This document shows positions 53,976-64,000 of a stretch of DNA of 64,000 nt, one piece after another; within the stretch, counting starts at the first letter, position 1; each line of letters opens with the position of its first letter. Origin of the DNA: Rivularia sp. MS3 (GTDB lineage: Bacteria; Cyanobacteriota; Cyanobacteriia; Cyanobacteriales; Nostocaceae); NCBI GenBank assembly GCA_019192545.1, contig JAHCMI010000001.1:434001-498000 (forward strand), read 5' to 3'. The notes beneath the pieces were generated by a model. It worked only from the letters and a program-made list of their open reading frames with translations, had not been told where the DNA came from and searched no databases. The translations under genes were made by a program, and so were the position numbers.

Positions 53976-56900
53976 ATGAGTAATAATATAAAAATTTTGA
54001 TAGCTGATAATCAAGTAAAAAACTTAGATTTTTTATCAAACATTCTGGTTAATCGAGGTTATAAAGTTCAAACAGCAATTACAGGAAAATTAGCTATTAA
54101 TGCTGCAATTACTTCTCCTCCCGATTTGGCTTTAATCAATGTTGCAATGCCTGATATGGATGGTTATGAAGTTTGCCAGCATATGAAAGCTAATCCTATT
54201 ACTAAGAATATTCCGATTATTTTTCTCAACTTTATGTATGACGTATCCGAGAAAGTCAGAGCTTTTGATTTGGGGGCTTCTGATTATGTCACAAAACCGC
54301 TTCAGCCTAAAGAAGTGTTGGTTAAGGTAAACAATCAATTGACTATTAGGAAGTTACAAACAAAATTAAAAAAACAAAATAGTAGATTAAAAAATGTAGC
54401 TTCTGAGTTAAACATTCGCAATCAACAGCAAAAGTCTCGAGAAAGATATTTAAGAGGATTGGTAGAAATTCAACGTATTTTACTTGGTTTTAACGATAGC
54501 GCTGAGTGTTATGCTCGAATTATTCATATATTAAAAGCTACTTCTTTAGCTAACTGTGTCTGTATAGTTGAAAATTACCCTTCAGTTAAATGGTGCAATA
54601 CAGATATTAATCCCGAGCAGGATAATTGCTGCGAAACTATTTTTTCACGGTGGCAAGATTTACTTGCTAGTGGCAATGTTATCTCTAGTTTGGTTGCGGA
54701 TTTACCCGCAGAAGAACGCTTTATTTTTCAACAAAAAGGTACTCAAGCAATTTTAATCGTACCAATTTTGGTTAAGGATGATATTTTTGAGTTTATTTGT
54801 TTTGAGAATTGTTCGGAAGCGATAACTTGGAAAACTGAAGAAGTTGCAATATTAGAGGCAGCCGCATCTGCAATCTCTTTAGCTAAGAAAAGGCTGCAAG
54901 CAGAGATTAAGTTACAGCAAGAACTTAATCGAAGTAAATTATTAAAGAAAATTACTGATAGAATCCGTGGCGAATTTAATGCCGACTCAATTATAAACAC
55001 TGCAATTCAAGAAATTGGCTCGGCTTTGAATATAAGTCGGGGAGTAATTTTTAGCTACAATTCTTTACGGGTACCGGCAGTTGTTGCTCGGGGAGAATAT
55101 CTTGCTTCCGGCTATAGTTCAATTCTTGAAGAAGAGAATTTTCTATTAGATAATACTTATTTAAATTTTTTATTAAACCAAGACAAAGCTGTTGTTGCTG
55201 AAGATATAGAAGAAGAACCTTTAGTACAAAATAATCTGGCGAAATATCAAGAATTCGGCATTAAATCAATGCTGGGAATACGAACTTCCTATAAAGGTAA
55301 AGCTAATGGCATTATATACTTGCATCAAGTTAAAATAAAACGCTGCTGGACAACTGCTGAAGTCGAATTTCTCGAATCTATTGCCGCGCAGTTAGGAATT
55401 GCTATCGCTCAAGCTCAGCTATTGGAAACAGAAAGTCTTGCAAGGTTGCAGTTGCAGAAAGAAGTAGATAATCGCTTGCAAATTGAAGCTGCTCTGAAAA
55501 AAAGCGAAAGCAAATATCGTTTGCTAGTCGAAACATCACAAGATATTATTTGGTCAATTAACAAGAACGGATGTATTCTTTTTGTAAATTCAGCAGTCAG
55601 GAGAGTTTTAGGATACGAGCCGAATCAGCTAATTAATCGCTGTTTTACGGAATTTTTATTGCCAGCACGCACAGCAATCGAATTATCGGCTTTTGAGCGG
55701 GTTAAAAATGGCGAGCCAATTTTTGCAAGAGAAGTAACTTATTTAAATAAGTGTGGCGATAGTGTTGATTTTCTGTATAGCTCTATGCCTTTGTACGACA
55801 CAGAAGGCAATGTCATTAAAATAATCAGCACCTTGCATGATATTACTGCAATTAAAAGAGTGCAGCAGGCACTGTTAATAAGTGCTTTTAAGTTACGCAG
55901 CAATAATTTTGTCTTAACTAATTTAGCTAGAAATTCTGCAATTTACGATGGGGATGTGCCGGTTGCTTTAAAGAAAATAACTGAAGCTGCTGCTGAGAAT
56001 ATTGAAGTCGAGCGAGCTAGTGTTTGGCTTTATGAAAATAATGCTGCGGTAATTCGCTGCGTTGATTTATTTGAATTAAGTTTGAATAGTCACAGCGAGG
56101 GTTTTAGTTTTAATTATGCAGATTATCCGGTTTTTTTCCAATCTTTGAATGCAGATGAAATTATTGCAACTAATAACCCATTACTCGATGCCAGAACTCA
56201 AGAATTACGAGAAATTTATCTAGAACAATTTAATATTACTTCTTTATTTTGCGTTCCCGTGCGTTTATCTGGTGTTACAACGGGAATGTTATGTTTAGAA
56301 GCAGTGCAAAAAGTGCATTATTGGACGCAAGAAGATATTAACTTCGGACGTTCTTTAGGTAACTTAATTTCTCTGGCATTAGAAGCGCGATTGCGACAGG
56401 CAGCAGAAGCAGCAAGCCGTTTGAGCGAGCAGAAGTTAGCGGCAGCATTTCGTTCGAGTCCCGATCCAATTTCTTTGAGTACTTTCCCGGAGGGAAGATA
56501 TATCGAAGTTAACGATAGTTTTTGCGATCTTTTTGGTTATACCCGAGAGCAAGTTATTGGACTTAAGGGAATAGAGTTAGCAATTTGGCACAGTATAGAA
56601 CAATATAATTCTTTGCAAGAGCTATTAATTTCCAAGGGACAAATTCGCAATCATGAAGTGGATTTTCGTATTGCCCGAGGAGACATTAGAACTACATTAT
56701 TGAGTGCGGAGTTAATCGAAATCAATCGGCAGCAATATGTTTTAGCAATTGCCCGCGATATTACTCAATTTAAACAAGCTTTGCAGGAAACTCGTTTGTT
56801 ATTAAAGGCAACTCAAGCTATTAGCAGAGCGATTGATATAGATAGTGCTTTTGATATAGTTTTGCGGTTAATTTGTCAGCATATTGATTGGGATTTTGGA

Positions 56901-59900
56901 GAAGCTTGGATTCCTACTGGTTATGGTAAACCTGCTAAATATTATCCGGGTTGGCATAATAATCAAAATAATTTAAAAGAATTTTGCCGCTACAGTGAAA
57001 CTTTGAGATTTGGTAAAAAACTGGGAATTCCAGGAATAGTCTGGAAAAGTAAAAAGCCTCAATGGATAGAAGATATTTCTCAAGTTTCTGCCACAAAATT
57101 TATCCGTAAACAAATTGCGGTGAAATTAGGTATACAAAGCTGCTTTGCTGTGCCGATTTTGAATGGTAATGAAGTATTAGCTGTCTTGATGATTTTCAAA
57201 TGCACTACCCAAAGTAGAAATAAACGTTTATTGGAATTAATCAGCGCTGTAGCAGCACAGTTAGGAGGATTAATTAAGCGCAAGCAAGTCGAAACAGCCC
57301 ACAGACGCAGCGAAGAAAGATTGCAGTTAGCTATCAACGCCAGCGATTTGGGGTTGTGGGATTGGAATATTAATTCTGCTCAAATTTATCGCGATTGCCG
57401 TTGGAAGGAAATGCTCGGTTATAAAGATTCAGAAGTTAGCGAAGATGCTTTAAGTTTACGCAGGCTAATACATCCGCAAGATATAAATTTTGTGCGGCAA
57501 GAGTTGAAAGCATATCTAAAAGGTAAACGTCAGACTTATGAAGTAGAATTCCGGATGCGCTCTAAAAATCACAATTGGAAGTGGATTCAATCTAGCGGTA
57601 AAATTTTCGAGCGGGATACAAACGGATTACCTGTACGCATGACGGGTACCTACAAAGATATTACCGAGCGCAAGCAAGCCGAGCATATCTTACAAGAAAG
57701 CGAAAGACGTTTTCGAGCTATTTTTAATTCCAGTTTTGGATTTACGGCTCTGCTACAACCGAATGGCAAAATTATTTCACTCAATCAAACTGCTCTTGAC
57801 TTCTTCGGCGTAACAGAAAACGAAGTTGTAGATAAATCTGTTTGGGAATGTTTGGGGCACAAAATTTGCTTGAGTCGTAAGCAACTACAAAAACTAACTA
57901 CAAAAGCAGCAAATGGTGAATTTATTCGGTTTGAAATTGATTTTGTCGCCGAATCTGATTCGATTTCAACTATTGACTCTTCGATTAAACCGATATTTGA
58001 CGACAATAATCGTGTAGTATTATTAATTGCCGAAGGACGCGATATCCAAGAGCGTAAAATTTTAGAAAGAGAAATTGCTTTACGGGAAGCTCGCTTAAAT
58101 GCTTTTTTCAAAAATGCGCCTGTAGGATTAACAATTGTAGATAGGCAGTTAAGATTTATTCAAATTAACGAACTGTTGGCTGGAATTAACGGTATTTCGG
58201 CAAAAGAACATTTAGGTAAAACTATTCAAGAAGTGTTACCTAATATAGCTTCTGAAGTTGAACCAATTTACCAGCAGGTGTTAGCAACCAATAAACCAAT
58301 TCTTAATCTTGAATTCAGCGGTATTTCTGTTTCTCAACCTGAAACTACACGCAACTTTCTAGTTTCTTATTTTCCCATACCCGGTGAAGACAATTCTCCT
58401 GTAGGAGTAGGAAACGTATTAGTAGAAATTACCGCGCTCAAACAGGCAGAAACAGCTTTGCGGGAACGAGAAGAAGCATTCCGGGCTATATTTGAAAATG
58501 CAGCGGTAGGGATTGCAAAAGTCTCTCCAAAGAGTCAATTTATCAATGTCAACCAGCAATTTTGTCAAATTACTGGCTATTCTAAATCGGAAATATTACA
58601 ACTTAAATGTTCCGAAATTACTCACAGTAGTTCCCTTGCAGAATATCTAAGTTTTTGTCAGCAACTGACAAACAATGAAATTGATGCATTTGCAATGGAA
58701 AAAGCCTTTGTGAGCAAAAACAACCAGCTAATTTGGACAAACTTAACAGCATCGGCAATACGGGAACCTTCTGGAGAAATAAAATATATTATCGGTGTAG
58801 TAGAAGATATCAGCGTTCGTAAAAATGCTCAGCAACAAATGCGTTTAGCAACCGAACGCTTGCAATATTTGCTAACTTCTTCCCCAGCAGTGATTTTCAG
58901 CCGTTTACCAGCCGAAAATCTGGGTAAAATTACATTTGTGAGTAATAATATTTGCGAAACCTTCGGTTATACAGCACAAGAAATTTTAGCGAATTCCAGT
59001 TTTTGGCAGCTTCACCTGCATCCACAAGATTTACCGAAATTGCGACAATACCTGCTGCAAGCTTTGACTCAAGAATATGCTAGCTGCGAATATCGTTTTT
59101 TACATAAAGATGGTAGCTATCATTGGTTACAAGAAAAAATTAGATTAATTCGTAATCATCTCGGCGAACCATTAGAATACGTAGGTTATTGGATTGATAT
59201 CAGCGAACGCAAACAAACAGAATTAAATTTACAGCTTTCTCAAAGGCGTTATCAAACTTTAGCTGAAGCTTCCCCCGTCGGCATAATAAATACCGATGCT
59301 CAAGGCTCTTGTATTTACTTTAATCAACATTGGAGCGAAATCACCAGACTCTCTACAGAGGAATCTTTGGGAGAAGGTTGGATGAAAGTATTGCATCCTA
59401 AAGATCGCCAAAAAGTTCTCCAAACATGGAAACAAGCCCTACAAGAAAAAACCGTATTTATTAGCGACCATCGTTTCCTTCGTCCTGATGGTAAAACTGT
59501 TTGGGTAAAAGTTCAAGGATTACCAGAAGTTGACGACAAAGGTGAATTTAAAGGATATATCGCCACCGTAACCGATATTACCGATATCAAACTGGCTCAA
59601 ACAGCACTTATAGAAAGCGCTCAAAGAGAAAAAGCCATCGCTCAGATAATTCAAAGAATGCGGCAAACCCTTGATATCGAAGAAATTTTCGCCGCTACTA
59701 CCGATGAATTACGCTCTTGTTTAAATTGCGATCGCGTTGTAGTATACCAATTTAATTCCGAGAGTCAAGGCAGTGTTGTGGGTGAATCCCTCGCAGGTGA
59801 TTGGCAATCTTTGATGTCTTTAGAATCAGATAGTACGGATTTTAACCCGCTTATTTTTGAAGAAGATGGATATATTATCCGCGATCTTAGCAGCAATTTA

Positions 59901-61661
59901 AATCAAGTGCGCGATACTGCTGCCGATGAAAACTTAGAAGATAGTTATGACAACGGTGCAAGCTTTATCTGCGTTTCCGATATTTACCAAACTGGTTTTA
60001 ACCAATATATTATTGACTCGTTAGAGCAGATTCAAGCCAGAGCTTATATAGGCGTGCCCATATTCTGCGGCAACCAGCTTTGGGGATTGCTCGTTAGCTA
60101 CCAAAATTCCGCCCCCCGTCACTGGAAAACAGGAGAAATCAGCATTGCAGTACAAATCGGCAATCACTTAGGAGTCGCACTGCAACAAGTACAGCTACTT
60201 TCCCAAACTCAACATCAATCGCAAGCCCTAAAGCAAGCCGTCATCGCCGCAGATGCAGCCAACCGCGCTAAAAGCGAATTTTTAACCAACATGAGTCACG
60301 AATTGCGAACTCCCCTCAACGTAATTTTAGGCTTCAGTCAATTAATGAACCAAGATAAAACCATAAGCAAAGAGCATCAAAAAACATTCTCAATAATTAA
60401 CCGTGCTGGCGAACATTTACTTCAGCTAATCAATGACATTTTGGAAATGTCAAAAATCGAAGCAGGTAGAAGCTCATTAAATATTGATGACTTCGACTTG
60501 TATAAACTTTTAGATAACCTGCAAGAAATGCTCCGCTTCCGCGCTGCAAGCAAAAATTTACAGCTAACATTCAAAACCGCAGCAAACCTGCCTCGTTATA
60601 TCCAAGGTGACGAAAGCAAACTACGTCAAGTTTTAATCAACCTCATCGGCAACGCGATTAAATTTACCAACCAAGGTTACATCCAGTTAAGCGTCAGCGT
60701 GGATGAAAAGGAAAAAAGCTCTACTCATATAATTTTTGAACTTACCGACACCGGAGTCGGCATTTCTGAAGAAGAAACCGAATTTTTATTTGAAGCTTTT
60801 AAACAAACTTCTGCCGGTAGACAATCCCAACAAGGAACCGGATTGGGTTTAGCAATCAGCCGTAAATACGTGCAGCTAATGCAAGGAGATATTAAAGTTG
60901 AAAGTACCCTTGGAGTCGGTTCAAAATTTACTTTTGATATTCAAGTAAATCTTAGCTCCCCCCAAAAAATTGAAACAAATAAAATTACTGCTCAAATCAT
61001 AGGATTGGCACCATCTCAAATAAAATACCGTATTTTAGTAGTCGATGACCGTCCGGAAAGTCGTTTGCTACTAGTAAAAATGCTTTCTCAATTAGGATTT
61101 AGCACCAAAGAAGCAGCTAACGGAGTACAAGCAATAGCCGAGTGGGAAGAATGGGAACCACACTTAATATTAATGGATATGCGAATGCCAACTATGGATG
61201 GATATCAAGCCACAAAAATCATCAAAACCAGGCAGCAAGAAGCAGAATATGATGGTAATATTCCCAGCGAAACAGTAGTTATAGCCTTAACCGCAAACGC
61301 ATTTGAAGAACAGAAAGACGAAATTATTGCCGCCGGTTGCGATGATTTAATTAACAAGCCATTTCCCAAAGAAACATTATTAGAAAAATTAAACCAACAT
61401 TTGGGAGTCGAGTATTCTTATCAACAAGAAACCGACAACACATCCAGCACCGAATTCACCTCAGCGACATTACGTCAATCATTAGCACAAGAATCCCCCG
61501 AATGGCTGAACGAAATCAAACAAGCAGCCGCCCAATGCAGCGACAACTTAATTTTTGAAATCTTAGAAACAGTACCCCCAAAAAACCCCCAAGCTACACA
61601 AATCTTAAAATACTTTGCCGACAACTTTCAATTTGACAAAATAACCGAAGCAATTGACTGA
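53976..61661 (+). CDS. 2561-residue hybrid histidine kinase with pseudo-receiver, five GAF and eight PAS domains
   Basis: Domains in order: REC-like (5-125); GAF (160-310, 320-490); PAS (505-630); GAF (640-805); PAS (815-935); GAF (940-1105); six PAS (1110-1235, 1238-1365, 1370-1490, 1495-1620, 1625-1745, 1755-1875); GAF (1885-2075); HisKA with His2108 in NMSHELRTPLN; HATPase (2210-2320; GTGLGLAIS); REC with Asp2401 in MDMRMPTMDG; and a short C-terminal tail. The N-terminal receiver has Asn55 where the phosphorylated Asp should be (LINVAMPDMDG) and IADN for the acidic pair, so it is a pseudo-receiver. The last GAF resembles phytochrome/CBCR GAFs but lacks the chromophore Cys. No TM helices, so a soluble sensor. 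No partner regulator is adjacent. Confidence 0.95.
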   Translation: MSNNIKILIADNQVKNLDFLSNILVNRGYKVQTAITGKLAINAAITSPPDLALINVAMPDMDGYEVCQHMKANPITKNIPIIFLNFMYDVSEKVRAFDLGASDYVTKPLQPKEVLVKVNNQLTIRKLQTKLKKQNSRLKNVASELNIRNQQQKSRERYLRGLVEIQRILLGFNDSAECYARIIHILKATSLANCVCIVENYPSVKWCNTDINPEQDNCCETIFSRWQDLLASGNVISSLVADLPAEERFIFQQKGTQAILIVPILVKDDIFEFICFENCSEAITWKTEEVAILEAAASAISLAKKRLQAEIKLQQELNRSKLLKKITDRIRGEFNADSIINTAIQEIGSALNISRGVIFSYNSLRVPAVVARGEYLASGYSSILEEENFLLDNTYLNFLLNQDKAVVAEDIEEEPLVQNNLAKYQEFGIKSMLGIRTSYKGKANGIIYLHQVKIKRCWTTAEVEFLESIAAQLGIAIAQAQLLETESLARLQLQKEVDNRLQIEAALKKSESKYRLLVETSQDIIWSINKNGCILFVNSAVRRVLGYEPNQLINRCFTEFLLPARTAIELSAFERVKNGEPIFAREVTYLNKCGDSVDFLYSSMPLYDTEGNVIKIISTLHDITAIKRVQQALLISAFKLRSNNFVLTNLARNSAIYDGDVPVALKKITEAAAENIEVERASVWLYENNAAVIRCVDLFELSLNSHSEGFSFNYADYPVFFQSLNADEIIATNNPLLDARTQELREIYLEQFNITSLFCVPVRLSGVTTGMLCLEAVQKVHYWTQEDINFGRSLGNLISLALEARLRQAAEAASRLSEQKLAAAFRSSPDPISLSTFPEGRYIEVNDSFCDLFGYTREQVIGLKGIELAIWHSIEQYNSLQELLISKGQIRNHEVDFRIARGDIRTTLLSAELIEINRQQYVLAIARDITQFKQALQETRLLLKATQAISRAIDIDSAFDIVLRLICQHIDWDFGEAWIPTGYGKPAKYYPGWHNNQNNLKEFCRYSETLRFGKKLGIPGIVWKSKKPQWIEDISQVSATKFIRKQIAVKLGIQSCFAVPILNGNEVLAVLMIFKCTTQSRNKRLLELISAVAAQLGGLIKRKQVETAHRRSEERLQLAINASDLGLWDWNINSAQIYRDCRWKEMLGYKDSEVSEDALSLRRLIHPQDINFVRQELKAYLKGKRQTYEVEFRMRSKNHNWKWIQSSGKIFERDTNGLPVRMTGTYKDITERKQAEHILQESERRFRAIFNSSFGFTALLQPNGKIISLNQTALDFFGVTENEVVDKSVWECLGHKICLSRKQLQKLTTKAANGEFIRFEIDFVAESDSISTIDSSIKPIFDDNNRVVLLIAEGRDIQERKILEREIALREARLNAFFKNAPVGLTIVDRQLRFIQINELLAGINGISAKEHLGKTIQEVLPNIASEVEPIYQQVLATNKPILNLEFSGISVSQPETTRNFLVSYFPIPGEDNSPVGVGNVLVEITALKQAETALREREEAFRAIFENAAVGIAKVSPKSQFINVNQQFCQITGYSKSEILQLKCSEITHSSSLAEYLSFCQQLTNNEIDAFAMEKAFVSKNNQLIWTNLTASAIREPSGEIKYIIGVVEDISVRKNAQQQMRLATERLQYLLTSSPAVIFSRLPAENLGKITFVSNNICETFGYTAQEILANSSFWQLHLHPQDLPKLRQYLLQALTQEYASCEYRFLHKDGSYHWLQEKIRLIRNHLGEPLEYVGYWIDISERKQTELNLQLSQRRYQTLAEASPVGIINTDAQGSCIYFNQHWSEITRLSTEESLGEGWMKVLHPKDRQKVLQTWKQALQEKTVFISDHRFLRPDGKTVWVKVQGLPEVDDKGEFKGYIATVTDITDIKLAQTALIESAQREKAIAQIIQRMRQTLDIEEIFAATTDELRSCLNCDRVVVYQFNSESQGSVVGESLAGDWQSLMSLESDSTDFNPLIFEEDGYIIRDLSSNLNQVRDTAADENLEDSYDNGASFICVSDIYQTGFNQYIIDSLEQIQARAYIGVPIFCGNQLWGLLVSYQNSAPRHWKTGEISIAVQIGNHLGVALQQVQLLSQTQHQSQALKQAVIAADAANRAKSEFLTNMSHELRTPLNVILGFSQLMNQDKTISKEHQKTFSIINRAGEHLLQLINDILEMSKIEAGRSSLNIDDFDLYKLLDNLQEMLRFRAASKNLQLTFKTAANLPRYIQGDESKLRQVLINLIGNAIKFTNQGYIQLSVSVDEKEKSSTHIIFELTDTGVGISEEETEFLFEAFKQTSAGRQSQQGTGLGLAISRKYVQLMQGDIKVESTLGVGSKFTFDIQVNLSSPQKIETNKITAQIIGLAPSQIKYRILVVDDRPESRLLLVKMLSQLGFSTKEAANGVQAIAEWEEWEPHLILMDMRMPTMDGYQATKIIKTRQQEAEYDGNIPSETVVIALTANAFEEQKDEIIAAGCDDLINKPFPKETLLEKLNQHLGVEYSYQQETDNTSSTEFTSATLRQSLAQESPEWLNEIKQAAAQCSDNLIFEILETVPPKNPQATQILKYFADNFQFDKITEAID

Positions 61662-61681
61662 ATTTGGGGATTGGTAACTGT

Positions 61682-62140
61682 TCACTGTTCACTGTTAACT
61701 GTCTTCTGTCGCTTCAAACCGTCAATGGCATCACCTAATGCGGTAGTTAAACTTTGACGGGTTTGGGAATGTTTATCTTGTTCGGTTTTCAAAGCTTGTA
61801 ATAAGCGATCGCGCTCTTTTAAAGCTAAAGTTAATTTGGTTTTTAACTCTTGTGTAGAAGAAAGTTGCGCTACTTCCTGCTCAATAGCTGTAACCGTATC
61901 GCTATCGGGAAGTGTAGCATCTTCTATACCTTGAAGTTTTTGAATTTCCGCTTTCAAAGAAGCAACAGTCTGGCGAAAAAGTTGAGAATCTGTACGGCGT
62001 TGCTCAGCTTCGGTGTTGTAAAGTTTACGCCACTTATCTGCACTCTCGCGAGTTGTAACCTGCTCTGCTTGCAGTTGTGCTATCTGCTGTTTCAATGATT
62101 GAATTTCTGTCAACCATTGTTTAGTCAAATCTTCACTCAT
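61682..62140 (-). CDS. Small coiled-coil protein
   Basis: 152 residues, almost wholly predicted coiled coil (LTEIQSLKQQIAQLQAEQ, then ADKWRKLYNTEAEQRRTDSQ). No catalytic motif. It resembles conserved hypothetical coiled-coil proteins of cyanobacteria; function unknown. Its end is close to the end of the giant kinase (convergent). The stop codon lies in TTCACTG/TTAACTG heptamer repeats. Confidence 0.7.
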   Translation of the reverse strand: MSEDLTKQWLTEIQSLKQQIAQLQAEQVTTRESADKWRKLYNTEAEQRRTDSQLFRQTVASLKAEIQKLQGIEDATLPDSDTVTAIEQEVAQLSSTQELKTKLTLALKERDRLLQALKTEQDKHSQTRQSLTTALGDAIDGLKRQKTVNSEQ

Positions 62141-62329
62141 AGAACAAATGTGTATCTTTTTTATTATTCTTAGAAATTTTATTACTAACGGTGCAACTTA
62201 GTATCGCACCACTATATATTTACGATAATTTGGCGCGTAGTATAAACAGTGAACAGTTACCAGTGAGCAGCGAGCAGTTAGCAATTACCAACTACCTATT
62301 ACCCATTACCAATTTTTTAATCAAATATC
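62141..62329. other. Divergent spacer with STRR heptamers
   Basis: CAGTGAACAGTTACCAGTGAGCAG and ACCTATTACCCATTACC-type repeats. No gene. Confidence 0.5.
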
Positions 62330-64000
62330 ATGAGTCAGCAAGGTAAAGAACATAAAACGGTTGGTAGTTTTCGAGATTGGCTTTCAGATAATTTGGAAAT
62401 TGATGCAATTCGTAAAGAAAATATTTATCTGGATATATGCCGCTCGGTAAGCCTTAGAGATGTTAGCTATTGGATTGAGGTGCTTTTTTCGGCTGGTATT
62501 GCGACTGTAGGGTTAGTGCTGTCTAGTGCGGCGGTGATTATTGGAGCGATGTTAATTTCTCCTTTGATGGGCAGTATTTTAGGCAATGGTTTGGCTTTGG
62601 CTGCTGGTGATGTGATTTTGGCTATGCGGGCTAGTATCAAATTAGCGCTTTCATGCTTGCTGGCTATCTTGTTTGCAGTGCTGCTGGTTTCCGTACTGCC
62701 TTTTAAAGAAATGACTCCAGAAATTTTAGCCCGCACTCAACCCAATATTCTTGATTTGGTAGTAGCATTATTTTCTGGTGCTGTGGGTTCTGTGGCAATC
62801 TGTAAGAAGCCTAAAGGTGTTGTAACTTCAATTCCTGGTGTTGCGATCGCAGTTGCTTTGATGCCGCCTTTGTGTGTTGTGGGCTACGGCTTCGGGATTG
62901 CAATTAGCGTCAATATGGTGAATGGATTGCGGGTTGCTAGAGGTGGTGGATTGTTGTTTTTCACCAATTTAGTGGCAATTACTTTTACTTCAATGACTGT
63001 TTTTCTGGCTTTACATATTGATAGCGTTAGAGCCAAGCAAAGAATTAGAGAATGGCGAAGAAAGCATAGAGAAAGCGGTTGGGTGAAAACGATTTTAGAG
63101 TTGTTTCCAGAATCGAAACGCTTGAAAAAAATTGGCAGTCTTCCCGGTAGATTTTTACTGATTATAGTGACAATTTTAACTATTTTAGTTCCACTGTATC
63201 AGTCGTTTATTCAACTCAGACAAGAAATAGTTACCAAACAACAGGAAAATAATATAACTTCGGCAGTCAGAAATATTTGGCAGCAGGAATTTTCTAATTC
63301 AAACGATGGCGAACCCCGTTCTTTTATTAATCAAATATCAACTCGTCAAGTAAATCAAAAGTTGATGATTCAGCTACATATTTTTACTAGCGAACTGTAT
63401 GCGCCAGAAGAACAAAATTATTTTATCGAACTGTTAGCCAAACAGTTAAATAAACCTCCAGAATTATTATCTTTAAACTTAATTGAAATCCCTACAGCCC
63501 AAAGCGAAATTTTAAACGCCATTCCTGAAGAAGAATCTCCAGAGCCGATAATTACAGTCGCCGAATTGCAAGCTAACTTTCTTCAAGAAGTCAAATCATC
63601 TTTACTTAATTTAAAACTGCCGCCACCAGCAAAATTGATTAATTATGAAGTAATTACCAGCCCTAATAATTCGATGGCTATCCGCATTTTCTATTTAAGC
63701 CAGCGGGAAATTGATAAAGACGCTCAAGTTTTACTTGCCAACGATATTAGACAAAGATTGAATTACCCATCGACAAAAGTCAGCTTGAAAAGAATTGCTG
63801 TAAATCCTGGAAATATTGCGTTTGCAGAAAACTCAACAGTACTCCAACCCGAAAGCTTAGAAACTTTAGATAAAATTGCCTCTATCCTAAAGGAGCAACC
63901 GGCTTTAAACTTAAAAATCATCGCCAATCAGAAACCAGAAGAAGCAACAGATACTAACAAAACCCGCGCCAAAAACATTGAAGATTATCTAGAGTCAAAA
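62330..64000 (+). CDS. DUF389 membrane protein with OmpA-like C-terminal domain (incomplete at window edge)
   Basis: The frame is open from ATG 62330 to the last base of the window (557 codons, no stop). Residues about 45-230 are the DUF389 transmembrane domain (IIGAMLISPLMGSILGNGLA, then ALMPPLCVVGYG), with further helices near 205-225 and 275-295. A periplasmic or cytoplasmic region follows, and the end (SLETLDKIASILKEQPALNL, then RAKNIEDYL) looks like an OmpA-type peptidoglycan-binding domain. A membrane protein of unknown function. The C-terminal end is outside the window. Confidence 0.85.
   Translation, partial: MSQQGKEHKTVGSFRDWLSDNLEIDAIRKENIYLDICRSVSLRDVSYWIEVLFSAGIATVGLVLSSAAVIIGAMLISPLMGSILGNGLALAAGDVILAMRASIKLALSCLLAILFAVLLVSVLPFKEMTPEILARTQPNILDLVVALFSGAVGSVAICKKPKGVVTSIPGVAIAVALMPPLCVVGYGFGIAISVNMVNGLRVARGGGLLFFTNLVAITFTSMTVFLALHIDSVRAKQRIREWRRKHRESGWVKTILELFPESKRLKKIGSLPGRFLLIIVTILTILVPLYQSFIQLRQEIVTKQQENNITSAVRNIWQQEFSNSNDGEPRSFINQISTRQVNQKLMIQLHIFTSELYAPEEQNYFIELLAKQLNKPPELLSLNLIEIPTAQSEILNAIPEEESPEPIITVAELQANFLQEVKSSLLNLKLPPPAKLINYEVITSPNNSMAIRIFYLSQREIDKDAQVLLANDIRQRLNYPSTKVSLKRIAVNPGNIAFAENSTVLQPESLETLDKIASILKEQPALNLKIIANQKPEEATDTNKTRAKNIEDYLESK

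Noticed and set aside
59640-60205. Bilin-binding photoreceptor GAF in the giant kinase
   Set aside because: The framework is phytochrome-like, but the chromophore-attachment cysteine position holds no Cys.
1-64000. tRNA and rRNA genes
   Set aside because: I looked for the T-arm pattern GGTTCRAATCC on both strands and for rRNA signatures and saw none. This was done by eye, so tRNAscan-SE would be the decisive check.

Overview
The window looks like chromosomal DNA of a filamentous cyanobacterium, probably Nostocales. It is AT-rich and carries an orange carotenoid protein, PxcA, DUF1823, a COP23-type remnant, zinc-ribbon Ser/Thr kinases, very large PAS/GAF hybrid kinases, GCGATCGC (HIP1) sites, heptanucleotide STRR repeats and many small palindromic repeats. 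The lineage is inferred from gene content; no database was consulted.

Layout. 0.5-3.7 kb: three cell-surface polysaccharide genes (GT-A-like transferase, pyruvyl transferase, GT2). 4.0-12.7 kb: two divergent groups of DNA-handling genes. The leftward pair is a PD-(D/E)XK nuclease fused to a ParA ATPase, overlapping a ParB-like protein. The rightward trio is a two-winged-helix protein, a P-loop ATPase, and a 901-aa fusion of a DEDDy exonuclease, an Fe-S RecB/Cas4-like nuclease and an FtsK/SpoIIIE motor. 12.7-14.4 kb: an IS605-type element with a headless tnpB. 14.5-17.2 kb: ocp and a lone ParA. 17.3-22.2 kb: two cas-less CRISPR arrays with paralogous 380-bp leaders on either side of katG.

22.8-30.5 kb is mostly housekeeping: ileS, a ParD-like antitoxin, DUF1823, acylphosphatase, pxcA and a membrane protein. 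31-39 kb holds a truncated COP23-like gene, two related lipoproteins with shuffled domains, a Ser/Thr kinase, repeat clusters and a 660-aa protein containing an in-frame MITE. 40-52.6 kb reads as a general stress region: CsbD-like, Dps, a GsiB/YflT-like protein fused to ChaB, an SDR, a GMC oxidoreductase remnant, a group 2 sigma factor, a TspO-like protein, MscS, DUF2254, a hydrolase without its catalytic residues, and an NrdG-like radical SAM protein. 54-61.7 kb is one 2561-aa hybrid histidine kinase. The window ends inside a DUF389 membrane protein.

The best candidates for an undescribed system are the two divergent operons at 4.0-12.7 kb, which look like defence or DNA segregation/processing modules next to an IS and CRISPR arrays. 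The other is the pair of CRISPR leaders, in which a 5-nt core has changed in concert at three sites while the inverted repeat is kept. Small palindromic elements repeatedly run into coding sequence in this window (11.5, 29.4, 31.1 and 37.7 kb).
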